A stretch of DNA of 64,000 nt, taken from positions 82,054,877-82,118,876 of the forward strand of contig CM048840.1 in assembly GCA_026545765.1 (NCBI GenBank), written 5' to 3'. Of the stretch, positions 11,701 through 24,000 are shown in pieces. Origin of the DNA: Plantago major (Eukaryota; Streptophyta; Magnoliopsida; Lamiales; Plantaginaceae). Made by a program: the position numbers and the translations under genes. The stretch's first letter is position 1. Every line of letters begins with the position of its first letter. Under the pieces are notes generated by a model, which was not told the DNA's origin, did no database searches, and saw nothing but the letters and a program-made list of their open reading frames with translations.

Positions 11701-12150
11701 ATCTTTGGATCACTGCTTGGTAGGAAAAGCACCTCAGGAACTTGCCAGTTTCTGGGTACTAGACTTATCTCATGGTTTAGCAAGAAGCAAAACTCAATTG
11801 CAACTTCTACCACAGAGGCTGAATATATTGCTGCTGGTTGTTGTGCAACACAAATTCTGTGGATACAACAACAACTTAAAGATTATGGACTCGATGAGAA
11901 GAAAACTCCCATTTTCTGTGACAACACAAGTGCTATTGCAATTACACAGAATCCTAAATTTCATGCCAGAACAAAGCACATTGATGTTAGACATCACTTC
12001 ATCAGAGACCATGTTGAAAAGGGCAATATAGAGATACTCAAGATTGGCACTGAAGACCAACTTGCAGATATCTTCACTAAGCCACTACAAGAAAGTAGAT
12101 TCTTAGCCTTAAGACATAGTCTTGGACTAATGGAACTACCAATGAACTGA
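8774..12150 (+). pseudogene. pol: Element A pol (protease, integrase, reverse transcriptase, RNase H)
   Basis: The domain order protease-integrase-RT-RNase H marks Ty1/copia. Protease has DSG at 8831-8839 (WLFDSGCGKHMTG). Integrase keeps PQQNGVAERKNRTL, but the region 9030-9600 is badly shifted. RT is nearly intact from 10665 to about 11605, with [12 protein letters not shown] and the catalytic YVDD (11196-11207). An extra A near 11607 shifts RNase H. RNase H keeps TEAEY and FCDNTSAI, but the expected first Asp motif (DADY, present in C) is garbled near 11690. A G-to-T change gives a stop at 10593-10595. It ends MELPMN-TGA. RT motifs place it in the SIRE/Maximus lineage. Confidence 0.85.
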
Positions 12151-12159
12151 AAGAGTTCA

Positions 12160-12301
12160 GGTATCTGGAACGGGCATCCAGAGAAGAGGTATCTGGAACG
12201 GGCATCCAGAGAAGAGGTATCTGGAACGGGTATCCAGAGAAAAGGTATCTGGAACGGGTATCCAGAGAAGAGAAAAGAGAAATCTGGAACAGGTATCCAG
12301 A
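12160..12301 (+). repeat. 28 bp minisatellite just after element A pol
   Basis: Four full units of GGTATCTGGAACGGGCATCC plus AGAGAAGA are followed by one diverged unit. Each contains TCTGG...CCAGA arms that can pair. Element C has about four units at 53694-53811. Element B has one unit (about 27330-27355). Confidence 0.85.
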
Positions 12302-12803
12302 AGTCAAAAGGGCTAAAAAGCAAAAAGATAGCTTTAGATCTCTGAAACGGGAACTCAGATATCTGAATCACTCTATAAACGGGGAACACAAAGGAGAATA
12401 GTACAACTATCTGCAGTCAACTACTCTCTTGAAACTCGCATTATTTCTATCTTGATGAAAAACTCGGAAAATCCTAAGTATAAGACAGATTCAGATGCGA
12501 ACAGTGTCCTTGGTCATACAGAATTGTGATTCAGATAGCAAGTCGCCAAAATTCATTAAATGGGCACAATTACACTTGTTGATTGTGATCATTGCTGAAA
12601 AAGCAATGGTGATCCTTGATGAAATTAAGCGATTGATCTGTACGGTGGAAATTAATTCACAGTAAATAGTGGACTGTTGAAATTCAGACATGGCCCACTA
12701 AGCATTTAATGCCGAACTAGCTTTTGCTCACGCCTGCTTGCAAATCACAGAATACGTCTGCACAAAATCAATTTGTATGTATTTGTGCATTAGGATTCAA
12801 TGC

Positions 12804-12813
12804 TATATATATA
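12804..12813 (+). promoter_or_regulatory. Putative internal TATA box upstream of element A ORF2
   Basis: TATATATATA followed by GGATTTTGG lies 188 bp before the ORF2 ATG. The same motif at similar distance occurs in C (54311-54320) and in B (26833-26822, minus). A second TATA-like string (CTATATAAATAG) touches the ATG itself and is too close to drive it. Confidence 0.45.
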
Positions 12814-13000
12814 GGATTTTGGCAAATGAAATCACTTTTGCCTAATCCGAAAATTCATCTTACAAAATAGCAAATCCTTCTCTTGATTCTCTGCAAACCC
12901 TCTACAATCTCTGCAAATCAAGATTAAGTTTTTCTGAAAAGAATCACTGAATCAAATCTCTTTCAAACACCAATTTCAAATCCCTACACTATATAAATAG

Positions 13001-16000
13001 ATGGCCTCCAAGAACTCTTCAACACAAAAATCCCAAACCTCCACTGGTACTGCTGAAAAGCAAGCACCAGAGTTGGTTATTTTAAACAACCGACTGGTAG
13101 GAGTTTTTAATCCTGACCATTGGATTTCAAGTCACAGAATGATTTGGGGTGGTGCCATGGTTGAGGAATACCTCACGGCTGGAATAGAGAACCGTCGATG
13201 TAAAGCTAATTCTTGACATGCTTGAAAAGGCACAAATCAAGGGCTTTCTATCGCTGCTAGTGGAATTTCATCACTCAATGTGTTGGAATTCTACAACAAC
13301 TCCAGGATTATTTCCTGTGTTTCTGAAGGCACTGAAATAGTGTCTGTTAAAACCTCAGTCCAAGGAAAGGAAATCCTTCTGGACTTAACAACTTTCTGTA
13401 AGTTGTTTGAGTTTCAAAATCTTGGAAAGGATTTTGAAATAAACACCAAGGATGAGGAACTCCTTGAAGGTGTTAAAGAACTTTCTGATGGCGTGTGTGA
13501 TCTTGAAAATCGGATACACCCTTTGAGTTCAAGCTTGCGACATCCGAACCGGACATCTAATGGTTCCTTTGGGATGTCTTGGCTTGCATTCTTCACAGAT
13601 GCTTTGATGGTCTACAAGGAGGTCTTGACCGGATAAGCCAAGAACGGTGGATGATGATGTTCTTCTGAATCAACAAGACAAAATTTGAAAAACCCTTTTA
13701 AGGGAAAATCGCCTTTTTAACGTTTGTGAAGAAGATTCAAGGCTTGAGCCTAAGATTACCAAAGGACTAGCTGAGGCAAAGGCCATTTGTAGGATATGGT
13801 GCGAAGATATGCTACTTCTTTGGAAAACCTTGGCATTGAGCTCGAGAGGCAATTTGAAATAGCCAAAGAATTTACTCTATAAATATGAGTATACAAATTT
13901 GATGAAAAAGGTTCTTGGGTCTCGAAAGGTCCTAAGAAGCGAAAGTGCGAAAAGATATCTCAAGAAGAAAGGTTGCGACCAAAAGCCCGAACTTCAAGAA
14001 AGAAGTCTGGCAAATCGAAGACACACCCAAAGAGGTTGTCAATTCGGATATCTGCAGGCATTGCCGATGAACTGATAAAGGCAGATGAACTCATCAATGC
14101 TGCAAAAGAGTTATCAGCTACTGAACAAGTAGACTCAGCAAGAGAAAGTGCTTTCAGAAATGTTGCGACTAATGCAGAAAGCCTTACTGATGAACTCATA
14201 AATGCTGCCAAAAGTGGTGAAAAACACCAAGCCCTATCTGCAGAAACCGCAGGAATAATGGACCAATCAGTTCCCAATGCTGATGAGAGCTCTGACGATG
14301 AAATTGATGAACTAGTCATCTCTCAAGTCCTAGAAAGAACAAAGAGGGCTAAGGTTCTTGAAAGATGGCGGTGGTAAGGTATCGAAGAAGAACCTACACC
14401 ACAAAGTTCTTGAACCTATAGCAAAGGTTGTTGGTGCAAACACATCATCGGGAATGTTTCTCTTGCACAACTTGAAAGCCACGATGAGTGGTATTTTAGT
14501 CTTTGGCGGAATCTTGATGGAAATGCCACATCTAAAAATCTGGAAGAACATTCTCTTGATCAATCTTACCGCCTGCACAACCACAACAACCACAAACACA
14601 ACAACCACAACAGCCACAATTGGTTGATGAAATGGTAAATGAACTCCATTTCGAATTACCAGCAATACAGTATGCTGAAGAAAATCCTACAAATGAGCAG
14701 GTTCCCCAACTCACTGAGAGGGATCAAACTGAGACATCTACTCAGAATGATCAACCAGGGAGGCAATCGAGTTGCATACTCGGGAAAGGTGTGAAGTACG
14801 AAACTTCAAACAAAGAAGCGCAGGGACAAGATGACCAATGTATAGAAAGGTCACAAGTTCGAGACCAATCGACTGAAAGCCTTCGGGTAAATGGTGGTTT
14901 AACTCTTACCTTGTGAAAATTTTATACTTATAAATCTTGTTACCTCATAAGAATTTCTTTATTACAATTTGAGTTAGAAAGCGTAAAAACAAGAGGAAGT
15001 GAGAAGCTTGCCTCGATCTTGAAAAGAGGTTCCTTGACCTCAACTCTTGAGAAATCTGAGCTGTACCACGTAAATGATTCTTAAAGAGAACTAATTTTTC
15101 AGTAAAAATGTTAATGTGCTCATTCATGTTAAAAAATGTTTCTAACAGGCTCCAACTGAGATGGAAGAAGATAAGGCAGAAATGCCAGAGACAAACCCAG
15201 AGACCAACCAGGTTTCTGAAGAACACATCACTAGGCCTTCTAACATGAAGGTATATGAAAAATCAATTGATAAGTATTCTTCGACTAGGGTTATCTCATA
15301 TCTCTTCTAAAAATATTCAATACTTTCTACTTACAGGATCAGTCAGAAGTAGAAATGCACGGGGACAAAGTTGCGACATCCCCTGCATCAATGGAAATTG
15401 ATGAAGCCCCCAAGGCAACATCACCTGAAAGAACACCAGAGACTGCGAAAGTTTCTGAGAAAAATGACACTGAGCTTCCTATTGAGGAAGTAAGTAACTC
15501 AGAACTCATCAAAGCATATACTTGCACAGTTTCTTTCAAACAATTTCCTAAGTATTGGATCATTTTATTTCTCAGGTTCAAGAAAGAAAGGTTGATGAGG
15601 ACCAGACTTCCAAGTCTCCACCTCACAACAAGATATCTGAGACACCAATTGTCTCAGTGGTTCAAGTATCTGAGCCTGATGTTCATACTCAGGTAATCCA
15701 GAAACTAAACTACACTACCACTCAGATATCTACCAATGTTTTGAAACTCATTCAAAACTCTTTCTTTCAGGCTCAAACAGATGCAAAGCAGGTTCCCATT
15801 GAAGAGACAAGGGACCTACTTCACTTCTTCAAAGCTCACACCCTGCCAAAGCATATTCAATGCTTCAAGAAATGGCAGAAGTTAAGGTGCTCTGATCTCT
15901 CTGAAATATTGAGAATCACAGATCAACCAATCAGACGAGCACGAGCTCTTGACTTGGAGACTTACATCCATTCAATGTTCCCTATCGAACAGTACACAGT

Positions 16001-18582
16001 TGCGACCTTATTGCATAAGGATTTCTCCAAAGAAGTGGCGCATAGTTTGATACATGCCTTCGAACAGGCAGATGGTCAGACAAGATTGCAAATGGCATTC
16101 AAGCCAGTCCTGCCCCAGACTCTGCAAATTATACCTTCTGAACAAGAAGAAGTTAATGGGCAGAAGATCACTATCCCGGAAGTGATCAATCTTGTATCTG
16201 AAGATGATGAGGAGGAAGAAATGAATGAAAATTACTTTGATGAACCTCCCACTGACCATCACCAAAAGGATGATAATGACAAAAAGGATGATGATGATGC
16301 CCCTGCACCAGGGACCGGAGGAATTTCACAGAGAAACAATGCCTCAGCTGCTGAAAAGCAAATTGAGAAGAATTCACAGAAATCTCCATCTCCATCTCCT
16401 CAGAAATCTACTCATCCATCTTCTAACCAACACGCAGTTACTACTGAACAAGTAGTTGAGCTTTCTGAAGAAACCAAACAGAAAATATTAAACACTCAAA
16501 CCAGAAGTGCTCAACTCAGACAACTGTTGGAAGAAGAACAATAGCTCCATCTTCAACTGGAAGATCAAATAGCTAAATCCAGAGATAAGATTGATCAACT
16601 ACAGGATCAATACGTACAAGAAATGATTGCTTACTCTGTGGTTAAAGAGCTAAGGGAGGCTGTGCAAGAAATCACCAAAGAATTCGATACTGAAGAAGTA
16701 TCTGAAGACAAGCATGATGCTAAGGCTGCATCATCTTCAAAAGAAGTACCATCCTCCTCCCAGAAAGGAAAGAAACCAATCTCTGAGATGGTTGCTGGAC
16801 TCGATACAATCGATGAAAATGTCCAAGAGGATGAAGATCATTGGTTTTGCTTTCGGATGATGAAGAAGACAAGACTTTGGCAGAACACCGCAATGAACAT
16901 TTAGCGGTTTCTCACTTGAAAAGGAAGCTGATTGCTCCTACAATATTCAGCAAACTACCAAACGTCCACTCCCATGAATACATGAACAGGTGTCAAGTAC
17001 TGACACAACTTAAAAAGGAAATGTCTTCACAGAACAAGGAAGTAATTGCCTCCGTCCCCTCTGAAATGAGAAAGTTCACTGAGCTCATCACTCAGAGAAC
17101 CACTAGCATAGTCATTGCTCAGAAAGATCTGGGAATGATAAGGGACGATGATGCGTCTTTAGCTGAAAAAGCTTTCCAAGAGGCAAGTTACACTGCTGGA
17201 AAAGCAGATGCCATCCTAGGCCCATTGGCAGAGCTCACTGATAAGGACAATGGACTTATCAAGCAAAATGAGGAGCTCAAAGCCGAACTTCAGAAGTTGG
17301 TCAGTGCCTTTAATTATTTACAAGGGCACTTCAACTCTCTCTCAGATTCCTTTATGAGACTGAGTCAGCCAACGATGACTAAGGGGGAAAGAATGTACAA
17401 ATCTGGACCTCAAAGTCAGGGGGAATGGGAAGAAGGAAAAGAAAACAAGAAGAAATCTGGAGCTGGTGCGGCTCAGAAAGGAAGAAGAAAAACTTCCCAG
17501 CCACCACTCAGAATCAATGAACCTTCCTCAAGCCAAGCTGCTTTGCAAATAGTAGCTGCTTCCCAGAAACCTACTGAAGGAACCAAGATGATAACAAGGG
17601 CCATGGCACAGAAACCTCCAAGGAGTACCAAGGCTCCAAGGAGAAGACAAGTTAAAGGGATTTATGAATCTTCTGAAGAAGAAGAAGAAGGTCAAATCAA
17701 GTCCCTGGGCAATGAAGAAGGCTGTAAAACTCTCACAAGATCTAATCTTGATGATGATGAGGAAACTGATGAAGATGAAGCTCCTCTTCACAGAAAAAGG
17801 AAAATTGAAAGCCTAACTGAGCCCATAGCTGCAAAGCCACTAGCACTAAAACACCCTCTGGAAATACCAAGTCAATCCGGTGGTGGTTCTTCGCAACAAC
17901 CCAAGAGAATTCAAGATAGAGAAGGAGCGGTGAGCTGAGCAAAGACAAAGTCAACTTCCACTCAGGCCAGAAGAAGCCAAAATTGAGTATGTGAAGTATG
18001 ACAATGATTCCTCTGTCTACAGGTGCATCAATTAGAAAAATGGCTATTGGATTCTGGAACTTAAGCATCTATTGGTAAATTCAAGATTTCCAGAACCAAT
18101 CCATAAACAACTTTTGGCATGGAGAAAAGATAAACCTACCATGATCAACACCAATTACATCAAAGCATGGTTGGATTTTGAAGTTGTCAAGAGAACTGAA
18201 GCCATGAGAAAGGACCTCTCTGATGAATGTCCATATGGAAAGCCAGATGATGTGCACAGAATTCTGAACATTCTTTGGAGCAAGAGCAAGACTCGCTATG
18301 GAACCACATGAGTCGTTCTCTATCGGAGAAGATCAATACAAGGGTGACATCAGATATCTGAAGATTATCTACGAATACTTCAAGCTTTCAGATATCAGAA
18401 TAGAGCATGCTTGGAAGTGGAGAAAGTATCTGTGGATCAAGCATTTTGCCAAGAAAAATCCTACCAAAACCTACAAAGAGGTCTGTGGATTTGCCAGAGA
18501 CACAGAGATGCTTGTCAGAACTCTTCTCTATGACTATTCTGATGACATCAAAAGGTTTGGAGATAGGAAATTTGCAGACTGA
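13001..18582 (+). pseudogene. Element A ORF2: intron-containing second gene, frameshifted
   Basis: This gene lies where SIRE elements carry an envelope-like ORF. Exon 1 runs from ATG 13001 to about 14885 and is heavily shifted. Later exons are clear: 15149-15250 (102 nt), 15337-15489 (153 nt), 15576-15692 (117 nt), then 15771-18582. GT-AG introns of 86, 86 and 78 nt separate them. Exon 2 and its splice sites (about 14968-15075) are damaged. The last exon has a conserved block (HTLPKHIQCFKKWQKLRC), an acidic tract, a coiled coil, and a C-terminal block (YKGDIRYLKIIYEYFKLSD). Stops at 16542 and 18032 are CAG-to-TAG changes relative to C. I see no signal peptide or membrane segment. Function unknown. 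Confidence 0.7.
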
Positions 18583-18968
18583 TCCACAGAAACACTGTTG
18601 AAGACTTGAAGAGTTGAAGACTTGAAGACTAGTTTATTAGGATGTTTACTTGGAGCTTGGTCACTCCTGTTGTCCTAATTTACTATGTAGTTTTCTATTT
18701 TTGCTGGCTGAGCTTAACTGTATCATGTATTAAAGTTATCTGTAATCTTTAGTTGTAACTTATCTGAAGAACTTACTCTCAGATAGTATTCTATAAAAGA
18801 TAACTTGTCAGCAAAGATCACACCTTGTGATTTGGTTGATGTCCACTTTCTGCACTTAATTAAATTAATTTGAAGATCTTAAGAAAAGATTAAGTGTTGG
18901 ATTGTTCACTCATCCAGATTTGTAATAGGTAAGATAGTCATCGTTGACTGATCAAAAAGGGGGAAATT
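18583..18968 (+). other. Element A 3' untranslated region and polypurine tract
   Basis: The stretch after ORF2 is non-coding. It is conserved with C (60064-60445) and B (20697-21082). It ends in the purine tract AAAAAGGGGGAAA (18954-18966), the usual primer for plus-strand DNA synthesis, two bases before the LTR. Confidence 0.75.
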
Positions 18969-19932
18969 TGTTGGGAAATTTCTTGAGAAATTTGTTAGGA
19001 ATTTTGTAAGATATTTTGTTAAGAATATCTGTTTAGTTTTGATCAGCAACATGATGACTTATCTTAGTCTCAGAAAGGTGATTAGTACTCTTGGTTCACT
19101 TGAACATTGTAAAAGAGGAAACCCACTAAGGATGATAGTCTAGCTAATCTTGTATAGGATGTTAGGTCTCAAAATGTAATTTTTATTTTATGAAGAGAAG
19201 ACCAAGAAGAAGACATCCAAGCAGAACAAGCTCAACGACATTGAAGACTTGAAGAAAGCATAAGATTATCAAATCGTTGTTCGATACCTTAGCGATATCT
19301 TGAAGACACGAATAGTTTCAAACAAACTGTGTCACAAGAGATATCTGAGAAATAAGAGACATATCTGAAAACAAGGAAAGTGTCCACAGATATCTATTCT
19401 CAGATACCTTGAGCATTAACCACATTTCTGAAAAAGAAATATATATTGCAAACAAAGTTGTTTCAATAAATAAGTGGTATCTGAAGATTGAAGATAAGGA
19501 CGCAAAGAATCGATAACACTAGTCTACGATACAAAGCATAGTTCCGTTGACACTCTGAGACAAAAAGTATAGTACAATGCATTTAATGCACGGACGAGAT
19601 ATGCGAATAAAAGCAGCGGCTTTCAAGAAGAAGACAAAGCCTTTCTGATTACTATACGAGATATCAATAGTTTGAATTTGAGCTTAATGGATACTATTCA
19701 AACGGCACTCAAATTCATCTATAAATATCAACACTTAGACTGCTTGAGAAGACACACCTTGAACTGCATAAAAACGCTGAACATCTTACTCTCTCAAAGC
19801 AACTTACTTACTCACAAAGCTTTCTGTTGCGACCAAAGCATTTGATCTTGAGTAACACTGAAGTTCTAAGTGTCCTGATCCTAAACAAACAAAGCTATCT
19901 GTGAAGGAGTTGAATCAAAAGATCAACTATCT
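18969..19932 (+). repeat. Element A 3' LTR, first 964 bp only
   Basis: It begins TGTTGGGAAATTTC, as the solo LTR does, and follows it through the TATA box (19720-19727) to CAACTATCT. There it changes abruptly to reversed B LTR sequence. The stretch 19250-19650 has many bases lost within CAG and CTG relative to the solo LTR. Confidence 0.88.
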
Positions 19933-20696
19933 AAGGTGTCTTCTCAAGCAGTCTAAGTGTTGATATTTATAGATGAATTTGAGTGCCGTTTGAATAGTAC
20001 CCGTTAGGCTTAACTCAATTTCAAACTATTGATATCTAAGTATAGTACTGTAGCAGGTTTGTCTTCTTTTTCAGAAGCTACCGTTTTTTTCAGACATTTC
20101 TGTCTGTGCATTTAATGCACTATACTATACTTTGTCCTATAGTGCCAACGGAACTATGCATTGTATCAGAGATCTTATACTATCAGAGTTCTTTGAAGCT
20201 TTGCATGTTCTCTTCCATAGATTATCACAACTCCAGATACCACTTGTTGAAACAACTTTGTTATAAAATATTTCTTTTCAGAAACATAGTTTATGTCCAA
20301 GGTATCTGAGTGTAGATATCTGTGCGCACTTTCCTTGTTTCAGAAACCTTTTAGTTCTCAGATATATCTTGTAACACTATTTATTTAAAAACGCTTGTGT
20401 CTTCAAGGTATCTGGTCATAGGTATCTGAAAAACCTTTGTCCTCAGCAATCTTGTGCAATCCTCAAGTCTTCAAAACTGTTGAACTTTTCCCGTCGGATG
20501 TCTGTCTTCTTGGTCTTCTTCATAAAATAAAAATTACATTTCGAGACCTAACATCCTATACAAGATTTGCTAGACTATCATACTTAGTGAGTTTCCTCTT
20601 TTACAGTGTTCAAGTGAACCAAGAGTACTAATCAACTTTCTGATCTAAGATAAGTCATTAGGTTGCTGATCAAAATCTAAACAGATATTCCTAACA
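19933..20696 (-). repeat. Element B 3' LTR, proximal piece
   Basis: Reversed LTR sequence continues to ...CCTAACA at 20696, the complement of the LTR start TGTTAGG. It matches the 5' LTR of B at about 34300-35057. The first 142 bp or so duplicate 6177-6317. Confidence 0.9.
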
Positions 20697-21082
20697 AATT
20701 TCCCCCATTTTGATTAGTTAACGATGACTATCTAACCTATTACAAATCTGGATGAGGAAACAATCCACTACTTAATCATTTCTTATGATTTTTCAAATCA
20801 GATAATTAAGTGAAGAAAGTAAACATCAACCAAATCACAAGGTGTGATCTTTGCTGACAAGTTATCTTTTATAGAAAAAGATATCTGAGAGTAAGTTCAT
20901 CAGATATGTTACAAAGAAAGTTTACAGATAACTTTAGTACATAATACAATTCATTTCAACAAGAAGATACAAAAATACCTAGTAAATTAGGACAACAGGA
21001 GTAGCCAAGCTCCAAGTAGACATCCTAATAAACTAGTCTTCAAGTCTTCAACACTTCAAATCTTCAAAAGTAGTTCCATGGA
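20697..21082 (-). other. Element B 3' untranslated region and polypurine tract
   Basis: On the minus strand, AAAATGGGGGAAATT (about 20710-20697) sits directly before the LTR, as a polypurine tract should. The rest is non-coding and aligned with the same region of A and C. Confidence 0.75.
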
Positions 21083-24000
21083 TCAATCTGCAAATTTCCT
21101 ATCACCAAACCTTTTGATATCATCAGAGTAGTCATAGAGAAGTGTTCTGACAATCATCTCTGTGTCTCTGGCAAATCCAAAGACTTCCTTGTAGGTTTTG
21201 GTAGGATTTTTCTTGGCAAAATGCTTGACCCACAGATACTTTCCCCATTTCTAGGCATGCTCGATTCTGATATCTGATAGCTTGAAGTATTCATAAATGA
21301 TCTTCAGATATCTGATGTCACCCTTGTATTGATCTTCAGTCAAGTAGAAGGACTCATAGGGTTCCACAGCAAGTCTTGCTCTTGTGCCTGTTCCAGTGAT
21401 GTTGGGAATTCTGTGCACATCATCTGGCTTTCCATAAGGACATTCATCAGAGAGGTCCTTTTTTATGGCTTGTATTCTCTTGATTACTTCAAAATCCAAC
21501 CAGGCTTTGATGTGGTTGGTGTTAATCAAGATTGGCTTGTCTTTTCTCCATGCCATGAGCTGTTTATGAATTGGTTCTGGAAATTTTGAATTTACCAATA
21601 GATGCTTAAGTTCCAGAATCCAGTAGCCATTCTTCTGATTAATGCACCTGTAGACAGAGGAGTCACTGTTGGTCTTCACATACTTAATCTTGGCTTCTTC
21701 AGGCCTGAGTGGTAGTTGAAGTTGTCTTTGTTCAGCTCTCAGTCTGTTCCTCCTTTGTCTTGAATTCTCCTTTGGGGTAATGCTTGAAGAACCACCCTGG
21801 ATAGACTTGGTATTTCCAAAGGGTGTTTTAGCTGCTAAAGGCTTTGCAGCTATGGGCTCAGTAAAGCTATCAATTTTCCTTTTTCTATGAAGAGGAGCTT
21901 CATCTTCATCAGTCTTTTCATCATCATCAATATTAATTCTTGTGAGACTTTTGCAGCCTTCTTCATTGCCCAGGGATTTGATTTGGCCTTCTTCTTCTTC
22001 TTCTTCTTCTTCTTCTTCTTCTTCAGAAGATTCATCAATCCCTCTTACTTATCTTCTCCTTGGAGCCTTGGTACTCCTTGGAGGTTTCTGTGCTCTGGCC
22101 CTTGTTGTCATTCCTCTTTCAGGAAGTTGAGTGGTGGCCACTATCTCAGAGAGCACCGACCGAGGAGGGCTCATTTATTCTGAGAGGTGGTTGTTCAGAT
22201 TTTCTTTTGTTTCTTCTTCCTCTTCCTCTTCCTCTCTGAGCATCTTGATATTCTTCCCCCTTAGTCATTGTTGACTGACTAAGAATCACAAATGATTCTG
22301 AAAGAGAGTTAAAGTTGCCTTGCAGATAGTTGTAAGCAGCAACCAACTGTTCCAGAGTGGCCTTGAGCTCTGGTTTTGTTTGATAAGACCAAGATCCTTA
22401 TCGATGAGCACCGCCGATGGGCCTTGAATAGCATCTGCTTTCCAAAGAAAGATAGCTAGCCTCTTCAAAGGCTTTTGCAGCCAAGTTTTGGTCATCATCC
22501 CTAACCATGCCTAGATCTTTCTGAGCAACGAACAGATTGGTTGTTCTCTGAGTGATGAGCTCAAGAATGACTTCATTCTGCGAGGATCGATGCAATGGCG
22601 GCTTTATCTTGAGAAGATAACCTTTTTCAATTTAGCCAAGATTGATATCCGCTCAAGTATTCATTGGAGTTGACGACAACAAGTACTTTGAATATTTCAG
22701 GAGCAATCAGCTTCCTTTTCAAATGAGAAACCGCTAAGTGTTCATTGCAGTGTTCTGCCAATGCCTTGTCTTCTTCATCATCTGAGTCATCAGCCCAGTG
22801 ACCTTCATCCTCTTGGACATTTTCATCAATGTTTTCTAGTCCAGCAACCATCTCAGAGATGGGCTTCTTTCCTTTCAGTGAGGAGGATGGTACATCTTTT
22901 GGAACTGCAGCCTTAGCATCATGCTTGTCACTAGATACTTGCTCAAGATTCAATTCAAAGAATTGCACAAAGATGTCGGAGTTCTTTCATTTCTGCATAA
23001 GCTTCTATTTCCTTGATTGTTTGATCTTCAATCTTTTGGAGCTTTGCTCTGGATTCAACTATCTTTTCTTCCAGTTGAAGATGTAGCTGTTGTTCTTCCT
23101 CCAATAGTTGTTTGAGTTGAGCAATTCTGGCTTGTGCATCTGATAATTTCTGAGTTGTTTCCTCAGAGTGCTCAACTACTTGTTCAGTAGTATCTTTGTG
23201 TTGGGGAGTTGGATGATTAGATTTCTGAGGAGATGGAGGAGGGGATTGCTGTGATGTCCTCTCAATGTTCTTTTCAGCAGCTGAGGCAATGTGTCCTTAT
23301 GAAATCCCTCCCGTCCCTGGTGCAAGGTCATCATCATCATCCTTCTTATCTTCATCCTTGTGATGGTCAGAAGGAGGATCTTCATAATTGTTTTCATCAG
23401 TTTCCTTCTCTTCCTCATCTTCAGAGACCAGGTTGATCACTTCTGGAATAGTGACCGTTTGCCCATTAACTTCCTCTTGTTCAGAGGGTATATACTGTAG
23501 AGTCTGGGGCAAAGTAGGCTTGAATGCCATCTGTAGTCTGGTCTGACCATCAGCTTGATTGAAAGCTTGGATCAGCTTTCTGGCCACTTCCTTGACAAAC
23601 TCCTTATCCATCAATGTTCCGAAAGAATACTGTTCAGTGGGGAACATTCCATGGACGTAGTTTTCCAAATCAAGGGCTCGTGCTCTCCTTGTGTGGTGAT
23701 CAGTCACCTTTAAGATCTCAGAAAGATCGGAGCATCGGAGCTTTTGCCATTTCTTAAAGCATTTCAGATGCTTTGGCAAAGTGTGTTCCTTGAAGAAAGG
23801 AAGCAGGTCCTTTTTCTCATCATCAGGGACCTTAGTGGCACTTGTTTGAGCCTAAAAGAGTTTTGAGTTAGATTCAAAACTTGTGTAGATATCTGAGTAC
23901 GAGTGTAGTTAGGTTTCTGATTTACCTAAATGAGTAAATCAGGCTCAGAGACTTGTACTACTGAGGCAGGGGGTGCCTCAGATATCTTGTTGTGAGGTGG

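Larger units (their letters stand above)
12151..13000 (+). other. Element A spacer between pol and ORF2
   Basis: Non-coding in all three copies. It contains the 28 bp repeat array, a small hairpin CATTGCT-GAAAA-AGCAATG (about 12587-12605, conserved in B and C), a TATA box (12804-12813), and a CT-rich stretch before the ORF2 ATG. Conservation across copies suggests a regulatory spacer rather than decayed coding sequence. Confidence 0.65.
6316..19932 (+). mobile_element. Element A: SIRE-like Ty1/copia copy truncated at both ends
   Basis: The copy carries gag, pol, spacer, ORF2, polypurine tract and the first 964 bp of a 3' LTR. It has no 5' LTR or primer site: the left junction falls about six codons into gag. 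The right junction falls inside its 3' LTR and shares a few bases (TCT) with the B LTR sequence it joins. No 5 bp target duplication is present. Instead about 141 bp of B LTR is repeated on both sides. This is not a normal integration product. It could be repair-mediated insertion, recombination or misassembly. Confidence 0.8.

Noticed and set aside
12077..12389. Minus-strand frames with a repeated Ser/Tyr/Pro motif
   Set aside because: They are the translation of the 28 bp minisatellite. Repeat structure, not a protein, explains them.
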